DNA of 34,630 nt from positions 1 through 34,630 of IMG/VR virus record IMGVR_UViG_3300047557_001760; one strand, 5' to 3'. Under the pieces are notes generated by a model. It did no database searches, was not told where the DNA came from, and saw only the letters and a list, made by a program, of their open reading frames with translations. The DNA is from a virus. Position numbers and translations under genes: made by a program. Shown one piece after another: positions 30,702 to 34,630 of this stretch; position 1 is the first letter of the stretch, and every line of letters begins with the position of its first letter.

Positions 30702-31142
30702 ATACAGCCTCTCAAACGAGCACTTGTAGTAGCCCTGTTAGGGGTTGGGCTCGTTATCCCTGCGCACTCACACGCTCCTGTGATGACCCCTGTTCAAAAT
30801 AAACAGTTTGTGATCTCACAGATGTCTGCCAAAGACTATGCGGCGCACCTGATACGCATGGAGTACAAACAGCCCAAGCGTGAGTTCAAGTGCCTAGCGA
30901 CCCTCTGGGGCAAAGAGTCTGCCTGGAATCACAAGGCAAAGTCGCCTACACATGACTATGGCATCCCTCAAAGGCACATGAGCCACAACACAAAGGCGCA
31001 GATAGCTGACTTCATGAGCCATCCGCATACTCAGATCGAGTGGGGGCTCGGCTATATCAGCCACAGATACGAGACTCCTTGCAAAGCGTTACACTCCTGG
31101 CTATCTAGAGCAGACAAAAACGGCAGAGGAGGCTGGTACTGA
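30702..31142 (+). CDS. Secreted lytic transglycosylase-like protein, start codon unclear
   Basis: The catalytic domain ('CLATLWGKESAWN' with the likely catalytic Glu, 'HDYGIPQRHMS', 'QIEWGLGYISHRYETPCKA') matches the small secreted transglycosylases of Actinobacteria, which cleave glycan strands of peptidoglycan. In frame upstream is a good signal peptide: 'PLKRALVVALLGVGLVIP' then 'AHSHA'. Yet between the in-frame TAG at 30690 and the signal there is no ATG, GTG or TTG; ATA 30702, with AGGGG 6 nt before it, is the best candidate. If translation began at GTG 30780 or ATG 30783 the signal would be lost and no ribosome site exists. A sequence error is possible. Confidence 0.65.
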   Translation: MQPLKRALVVALLGVGLVIPAHSHAPVMTPVQNKQFVISQMSAKDYAAHLIRMEYKQPKREFKCLATLWGKESAWNHKAKSPTHDYGIPQRHMSHNTKAQIADFMSHPHTQIEWGLGYISHRYETPCKALHSWLSRADKNGRGGWY

Positions 31143-31228
31143 TGAGCACAATCATCCCAATCCATATCGAGCGACCTATCCCACATCTAGATGATGACGA
31201 TATCTATGAGGATGATGACGAGGACTAG
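31142..31228 (+). CDS. 28-residue acidic micro-protein, tentative
   Basis: ATG 31142 uses the last base of the preceding stop (TGATG) and the frame ends at TAG 31226. The C-terminal half is nearly all Asp and Glu ('LDDDDIYEDDDED'). Such acidic peptides can mimic DNA, but the shortness makes the call tentative. It fills the gap before the HNH gene. Confidence 0.4.
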   Translation: MSTIIPIHIERPIPHLDDDDIYEDDDED

Positions 31229-31234
31229 GACTAG

Positions 31235-31567
31235 GTGGACAAGAAAATCGTAGCGATGGTAGAGGAGAGGGCAGGTGGGTACTGTGAAGTCTGTGGACTA
31301 CCGGCACACCCATCTATGGCTCTGCATCACAGAAAACTCCGTTCTAGGGGTGGCAAAGACACAGCTAGCAATCTCATCCGAGTGCATCACGGCTGTCACA
31401 ATCTCAAAACAGGGAGCATCCACCACAACCCAGACTATGCGAGTCAAAAGGGCTGGATGGTCGGATCGTGGCAAGAGCCATCCCAAGTCCCATTCTCTCG
31501 ACCAGATGGGTCAGTCGTACTGTTACAAGATGATGGTAGAGTCAGCGTTCTCATGGAAGGTGAGTGA
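31235..31567 (+). CDS. HNH endonuclease
   Basis: This 110-residue protein has a GTG start with no clear ribosome site. 'GGYCEVCG' (Cys17, Cys20), 'ALHHRKLRSRGGKDTASNLI' (His31, His32) and 'VHHGCHNLK' (His51, His52, Cys54) form a full HNH fold with a zinc clamp, followed by 'GSIHHNP'. It may be a homing-type nicking enzyme or one that helps packaging, as HNH proteins beside terminase do in HK97; here the terminase region is 3 kb away. The C-terminal 45 residues are beta-rich. Confidence 0.85.
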   Translation: MDKKIVAMVEERAGGYCEVCGLPAHPSMALHHRKLRSRGGKDTASNLIRVHHGCHNLKTGSIHHNPDYASQKGWMVGSWQEPSQVPFSRPDGSVVLLQDDGRVSVLMEGE

Positions 31568-31570
31568 TAT

Positions 31571-31948
31571 ATGGAAATCAAAGTCAAGGGCAGAGTCGGT
31601 AGTGACCCTGAGATCAAGTTCGTCACGCAGGAGCAGTTACCTCTTGCCACATTCAGCCTCGCATACACACCGCGCAACAGAAAAGGTGGCGAGTGGGTAG
31701 ATGGCGAGACGATGTGGTTCAAGGTAGCTATCTTCGGCAAAAAGGCTGAGGCTATCGCTGACAGCATCAAAAAGGGTGACGAGGTACTTGTGCTCGGTAG
31801 TGTCAAACAGGCGACATTTCAGGGCCGAGATGGATCAGAAAAGACCGCGCTAGAGATTACAGCGAGCGAGGTTGCGCTAGTACCTAGATTACAAAAGGGA
31901 GCACCGCGTACTCAGGCACAGACACAGGCGTATGAGCCAGGATGGTAG
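31571..31948 (+). CDS. ssb: Single-stranded DNA-binding protein
   Basis: In this 125-residue protein, 'EIKVKGRVGSDPEIKF', 'PLATFSLAYTPRNRKGGEWV', 'GETMWFKVAIFGKKAEAIAD' and 'KGDEVLVLGSVKQATFQGRD' form the OB fold of bacterial-type SSB, shorter than the usual 160-180 residues. The C-terminus ends 'TQAYEPGW' and lacks the acidic DDDIPF tip that normally recruits partner proteins, so host-protein contacts may differ. It coats ssDNA during replication and recombination. The next gene starts inside its last codons. Confidence 0.85.
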   Translation: MEIKVKGRVGSDPEIKFVTQEQLPLATFSLAYTPRNRKGGEWVDGETMWFKVAIFGKKAEAIADSIKKGDEVLVLGSVKQATFQGRDGSEKTALEITASEVALVPRLQKGAPRTQAQTQAYEPGW

Positions 31949-32133
31949 ATGAATCTCTGATGACCTCAGTAGAGGTCGCCGAGCTATTAGGTATCACACT
32001 CAACAATCTGAGACAGATACAGCATCGGAAACAACTGACATATGTGTCCAAACTAGGTCGCAAGGTGTACTACAGACGAGAGGATGTGGCGCGCTTCCAG
32101 GCTATCCGACAGGAGAAACATGGCAGACCTTGA
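31942..32133 (+). CDS. MerR/excisionase-like HTH protein
   Basis: In this 63-residue protein, 'MTSVEVAELLGITLNNLRQI' and 'SKLGRKVYYRREDVARFQA' are the helix-turn-helix and wing of the HTH_17 family, used by excisionases and small regulators. An internal ATG at 31960 would give the canonical start. No integrase is seen, so a transcription or replication role is more likely than excision. It overlaps the SSB gene by 7 nt and the next gene by 14 nt. Confidence 0.72.
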   Translation: MVDESLMTSVEVAELLGITLNNLRQIQHRKQLTYVSKLGRKVYYRREDVARFQAIRQEKHGRP

Positions 32134-32299
32134 GACATTACAGACCATGCTTAGAGCCCTACAGCATCAGACTCGAAATCAGATCATCAGAGAGATCGAG
32201 GCATTTGCAGGGGACTACCATCATCATATGGATGGGCGAGATGTGGTCATAGTGGAGCAACTACTAGACTTCCTGAGGGAGATACCGCGTGATAAGTGA
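32120..32299 (+). CDS. Small helical protein, unknown function
   Basis: This is a 59-residue protein. ATG 32120 has AGGAG 4 nt upstream; the in-frame extension to 32084 lies within the preceding gene. Product: 'LETLQTMLRALQHQTRNQII', then 'REIEAFAGDYHHHMDGRDVV' and 'VEQLLDFLREIP', all-helical with a His-rich loop. No family recognised. Confidence 0.55.
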   Translation: MADLETLQTMLRALQHQTRNQIIREIEAFAGDYHHHMDGRDVVIVEQLLDFLREIPRDK

Positions 32300-32447
32300 C
32301 GATCCACAGATAGCAGTCATACTACAGACAGTCGCTGACCGGATACGCGCTCGCGGATACGAGTCCCTAGCCTTCAAAATCGAGAACCTGCTAGACCTCC
32401 ATCGTGAGGAGCTAGAGGAGGAGCTCAAGCGCAAACCGCGTAAGTAG
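32289..32447 (+). CDS. Small helical protein of 52 residues
   Basis: GTG 32289 overlaps the preceding gene by 11 nt, with GAGGGAG about 9 nt upstream; the frame ends at TAG 32445. 'DDPQIAVILQTVADRIRARG' and 'SLAFKIENLLDLHREELEEE' are two charged helices with a basic end ('KRKPRK'). Codons (CTA, CGC) match the genome. No function assigned. Confidence 0.5.
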   Translation: MISDDPQIAVILQTVADRIRARGYESLAFKIENLLDLHREELEEELKRKPRK

Positions 32448-32450
32448 TTC

Positions 32451-32456
32451 TATCAT
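32451..32456 (+). promoter_or_regulatory. -10 element TATCAT, probable leaderless promoter
   Basis: TATCAT lies 6 nt before the ATG at 32463 with no Shine-Dalgarno in between, in a context (GTAAGTAGTTC-TATCAT-CCTCAC-ATGA) similar to that of the holin gene at 19654 (GTAACTGT-TATCAT-CTGACAC-ATGA). No -35 is evident. It may start the ParB/Mom/terminase operon. Confidence 0.45.
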
Positions 32457-32462
32457 CCTCAC

Positions 32463-32663
32463 ATGAGCGTAGTCATCACAGAGGACATCTCGGTAGCCGA
32501 TATAGACGAGGCTATCCGCCATACCTATGCCATGCTCAAAACAGATGAGTTCGGCAACAGGATGAACTGGCGCAAGAAAGAGATGCTGCAGAGCTCTATA
32601 GATGATCTCCTAGATGCTCGACTCAATCTAGTGCAGAGGGGCAACGCTTTCCCTGATGAGTAA
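32463..32663 (+). CDS. Small protein, leaderless start, unknown function
   Basis: This is a 66-residue protein. 'SVADIDEAIRHTYAMLKTDE' and 'NWRKKEMLQSSIDDLLDARL' are two helices of a compact all-alpha fold, with 'TDEFGNRMNW' between them. No ribosome site is visible; the ATG lies 6 nt after a TATCAT element, pointing to leaderless translation. It overlaps the following 45-residue gene by 8 nt (ATGAGTAA). Confidence 0.62.
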   Translation: MSVVITEDISVADIDEAIRHTYAMLKTDEFGNRMNWRKKEMLQSSIDDLLDARLNLVQRGNAFPDE

Positions 32664-32793
32664 AGAGATACGCATATTCAAACGCACCTACATCATCATT
32701 GGCGTTGCGCGTGGTTTTGGTTTAGGCTTCCACATAGATAGATATTCCATCGGCATAGATATCGGCCCGTTCTATATCTGGCTGCAATACTGA
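32656..32793 (+). CDS. Small protein of 45 residues with hydrophobic C-terminus
   Basis: ATG 32656 overlaps the stop of the preceding gene and the frame ends at TGA 32791, just before the GAGGAGG of the ParB-like gene. The sequence 'KEIRIFKRTYIIIGVARGFG' and 'IDRYSIGIDIGPFYIWLQY' forms beta hairpins; similar tiny proteins ending in 'xxxLGPFxxxL' are common in phages. T-richer codon use than its neighbours (TTT, TTC, ATA). Function unknown. Confidence 0.6.
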   Translation: MSKEIRIFKRTYIIIGVARGFGLGFHIDRYSIGIDIGPFYIWLQY

Positions 32794-32803
32794 GGAGGCA
32801 CTC

Positions 32804-33418
32804 ATGGATACGATGACCGTACCCATCAGCTCGCTCACACTCGATCCTGCAAACGCTCGCAAACACTCAGAGGTCAATCTCAGGGCTATCGCGAACAGTC
32901 TGCGGAGATTTGGTCAGCGCAAGCCGATAGTCGTACAGGGCTCTACAGTCCTAGCAGGTAATGGGACACTAGAGGCTGCGAAAAGTATCGGATGGTCGGA
33001 GATAGTCATCGTGCGAGTACCGGATGAGTGGGACAGCGAGACAGCCAAAGCGTATGCGCTCGCCGATAATCGCTCGGCAGAGCTAGCAGAGTGGGATGAG
33101 GTAGTCCTAGCCGCACAGCTCATGGAGCTACAGGATCAGGGATGGGATATCGCAGACATTGGCTTCGAGGCATCAGTAGCAGAGGTACGATCCCTAGAGG
33201 ATGCCTTCGCAGATGTGCCTAGTGGCGAGCGCGATGATGCTACCCAGATGACCTTCACTATGACCCTCGTACAGGCAGAGCTCATCAGCCATGCCATCAA
33301 ACAGTCCAAACAGGCTCATGATTTCACAGACTCAGACAACAAAAACAGCAACGGCAACGCACTATGGGCTATATGTCAGGAGTGGCTAGATGCCATCAGC
33401 CAAAGAGCTCAGGGTTGA
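32804..33418 (+). CDS. ParB-like nuclease-domain protein
   Basis: This 204-residue protein has a strong ribosome site GAGGAGG. 'PISSLTLDPANARKHSEVNL', 'IANSLRRFGQRKPIVVQGST', 'VLAGNGTLEAAKSIGW' and 'KAYALADNRSAELAEW' are the ParB N-terminal domain as found in phages (GNG replaces the usual GxxR motif). These proteins bind or nick DNA, and are often paired with DNA-modifying enzymes or terminase genes. The C-terminal 70 residues ('TFTMTLVQAELISHAIKQSK') form a helical domain. The Mom-like gene starts inside its last 29 nt, so the two are coupled. Confidence 0.82.
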   Translation: MDTMTVPISSLTLDPANARKHSEVNLRAIANSLRRFGQRKPIVVQGSTVLAGNGTLEAAKSIGWSEIVIVRVPDEWDSETAKAYALADNRSAELAEWDEVVLAAQLMELQDQGWDIADIGFEASVAEVRSLEDAFADVPSGERDDATQMTFTMTLVQAELISHAIKQSKQAHDFTDSDNKNSNGNALWAICQEWLDAISQRAQG

Positions 33419-34187
33419 GCCGATAGCCTCTAGCGATGCTATGGCATTCGTGCGGAAGCATCACTACTCAGGCAAAGTCGATCCTCGATCTCAGCTACAT
33501 CTAGGCGTGTTCCTCAAAGGGCGACTAGAGGGCTGTATGCAGTTCGGCCCATCTATAGACAAAAACAAGACCATCGGCCTCGTCAAAGACACACCCTGGA
33601 ACGGCTTCATGGAGCTGAACAGACTCGCATTCTCTGATCTGCTGCCTAAGAACAGCGAGAGCAGAGCCCTATCTATAGCCATGCGCCTGATACGCAAACA
33701 CGCTCCTCATGTGGAGTGGATACTGAGCTATGCAGATGGGACTCAATGTGGCGATGGCACGATCTACCGAGCCTCAGGCTTCAAGCTGATAGGCATCAAA
33801 CAGAACAACTCTATGTGGCGTATGCCTGATGGAGAAGTCGTAGCCAAGATAGTCTTAGAGCCAGGGTTTAGCCCTAACGCAGGGAAGGGCAGTATCAAGG
33901 CTCGATATGGCAAGACCGGCACAGAGACATCCACCTCGTTCCTCAAGAGGATAGGCGCGGAGTGTTTGCCTGGCTTTCAGCTCAGATACTTGTATTCTCT
34001 ACACCCTACAGTTTTGGACAGGCTCACAGTACCTGTCCTCCCTTTTTCTGCGATAGACGAGTATGGGGCTCGTATGTATCGCGGAATACGCCCTGGAAGC
34101 ATTGACAGCGATGCATCTGGCTTCCTGCCAGACCAAGACGGTGCAACTCCGATCTCAGGGCTCGATACCATAGTGAGCGAGGTGTAA
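33390..34187 (+). CDS. Mom-like GNAT DNA-modification enzyme
   Basis: In this 265-residue protein the N-terminal 140 residues are a GNAT fold of the phage Mom type: 'RKHHYSGKV' (His24, His25, Tyr26), 'LGVFLKGRLEGCMQFGPS', 'MELNRLAFSDLLPKNSESRA', 'VEWILSYADGTQCGDGTIYR' and 'ASGFKLIG'. Mu Mom converts adenine in DNA to a methylcarbamoyl form and makes it resistant to many restriction enzymes. The C-terminal half (150-265) has 'CLPGFQLRYLYSLHPTVLDR', often seen in this family. AGGAG lies 7 nt before ATG. The ParB-like gene upstream and terminase downstream fit modification before packaging. GNAT enzymes with other substrates look similar, so biochemical activity is inferred. Confidence 0.7.
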   Translation: MPSAKELRVEPIASSDAMAFVRKHHYSGKVDPRSQLHLGVFLKGRLEGCMQFGPSIDKNKTIGLVKDTPWNGFMELNRLAFSDLLPKNSESRALSIAMRLIRKHAPHVEWILSYADGTQCGDGTIYRASGFKLIGIKQNNSMWRMPDGEVVAKIVLEPGFSPNAGKGSIKARYGKTGTETSTSFLKRIGAECLPGFQLRYLYSLHPTVLDRLTVPVLPFSAIDEYGARMYRGIRPGSIDSDASGFLPDQDGATPISGLDTIVSEV

Positions 34188-34194
34188 TCCCACC

Positions 34195-34630
34195 ATGCCC
34201 ACTCACAATGCAGTCCCAGAGCCAGAACAGCTAGACCGAGAGCTCAAAGTCCTCGAACTACGCAGGGCAGGGCTGACATGGCAGCGTATAGCCGAGCAGG
34301 TCGGATATGCAGACCACTCAGGCGCATACCTAGCCTACAAACGCGCTCTCAAGCGTGTGCTGAAACAGCCAGCCGAGGAGCTACGACAGGCTGAGATAGA
34401 TCGACTAGACCGGCTACAACTAGCGGCGTGGCCGAAGGCTATGCAGGGGGACAACTCAGCTATAGCGACAGTTCTGAGGATCATGGAGCGTAGAGCGAAA
34501 CTCCTGGGACTCGATATGCCGGTCAAAATCGCTCAGGATGTGACCGTATGGGATGGAGGCGAGAGCATTGACAGAGCAGTACGCGACCTTGCCGAGCTAC
34601 TCAGACAAAACTCTGCAGATAGCTCAGTCG
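34195..34630 (+). CDS. Terminase small subunit-like protein, 3' end cut by the window
   Basis: ATG 34195 to the window end, 145 codons without stop. 'LELRRAGLTWQRIAEQVGYA' is a helix-turn-helix, followed by 'SGAYLAYKRALKRVLKQPAE', 'LDRLQLAAWPKAMQGD' and 'RIMERRAKLLGLD', the hallmark of actinophage small-terminase-like proteins. It would recognise the packaging site and hand DNA to the large terminase, expected just beyond the window and followed by the portal gene whose 3' part opens this window. Spacing of 8 nt from the Mom-like gene suggests one operon. Confidence 0.82.
   Translation, partial: MPTHNAVPEPEQLDRELKVLELRRAGLTWQRIAEQVGYADHSGAYLAYKRALKRVLKQPAEELRQAEIDRLDRLQLAAWPKAMQGDNSAIATVLRIMERRAKLLGLDMPVKIAQDVTVWDGGESIDRAVRDLAELLRQNSADSSV

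Noticed and set aside
31275-31700. 141-codon plus-strand frame across the HNH and SSB genes
   Set aside because: Both HNH and SSB have full motifs in their own frames; this frame is Ser/Lys-rich and lacks any start signal.
31942-32133. Excisionase-like HTH as evidence for a temperate lifestyle
   Set aside because: No integrase, attachment site or repressor was recognised; this fold is also used by ordinary regulators.
1-34630. tRNA or other structured RNA genes
   Set aside because: Intergenic gaps are too short or already explained by hairpins and promoters; I saw no cloverleaf-like pattern or TTCGA-type T-loop in a gap.

Overview
The window is most of the genome of a tailed double-stranded DNA phage (Caudoviricetes, long non-contractile tail inferred from a tape measure, a Dit-like protein and a frameshifted tail chaperone, with no sheath gene). 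A WhiB-family iron-sulfur regulator (27039-27368), a transglycosylase of the secreted actinobacterial type, a CHAP endolysin and several small HTH proteins familiar from actinophages point to an actinobacterial host. GC content is roughly balanced rather than high, so a moderate-GC actinobacterium (for example a freshwater lineage) is a reasonable guess, but the host is not proven. The window opens inside the portal gene and closes inside a terminase-small-like gene. If the molecule is circular or circularly permuted, the missing piece is the terminase large subunit plus the portal N-terminus.

Layout. 1-9007: head and neck genes (portal, MuF-like protein, protease-scaffold fusion, major capsid protein with an inserted beta domain, zinc-ribbon protein, connector, terminator-like protein, tail tube). 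Hairpins follow the capsid and tail-tube genes. 9008-19636: tail (G/GT chaperone with a CCCAAAA slippery site, HK97-gp10-like protein, tape measure, Dit, a fibre/adhesin block with two glycine-rich modules, then the hub-like protein and a last minor tail protein). 19654-20591: lysis (holin-like protein, CHAP endolysin, second membrane protein), closed by a terminator at 20618-20649. 20703-23832: HTH protein, DUF6378-like protein, metallophosphoesterase and a C5 cytosine methyltransferase split across two frames. 23870-24067 is the only minus-strand gene; it faces a repeat-rich control region. 24202-32793: recombination and replication genes (annealing-like protein, Cas4-like nuclease, WhiB, replication initiator, RusA, HNH, SSB) mixed with many tiny genes, four of them cysteine-rich. 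32804-34630: ParB-like protein, Mom-like GNAT and the terminase-small-like gene.

How it works together. Most genes are packed on the plus strand with ATGA, GTGA or TAATG overlaps, implying long coupled operons. Promoter candidates lie at 28153-28181 (TTGAGA-17-TGTAAT) and at a small family of TTATCAT-like -10 elements, two of which sit 6-7 nt before a start codon with no Shine-Dalgarno, suggesting leaderless mRNAs. No integrase, repressor, DNA polymerase or helicase was recognised, so replication probably relies on host machinery recruited by the initiator.

The most unusual signal is compositional. Reading the whole plus strand by eye I found no TTAA and no ACGT, both palindromes and potential restriction sites, while CTAG is abundant. 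Together with the methyltransferase and the Mom-like enzyme this suggests strong pressure from host restriction. All functional calls are from reading sequence and motifs without database searches.
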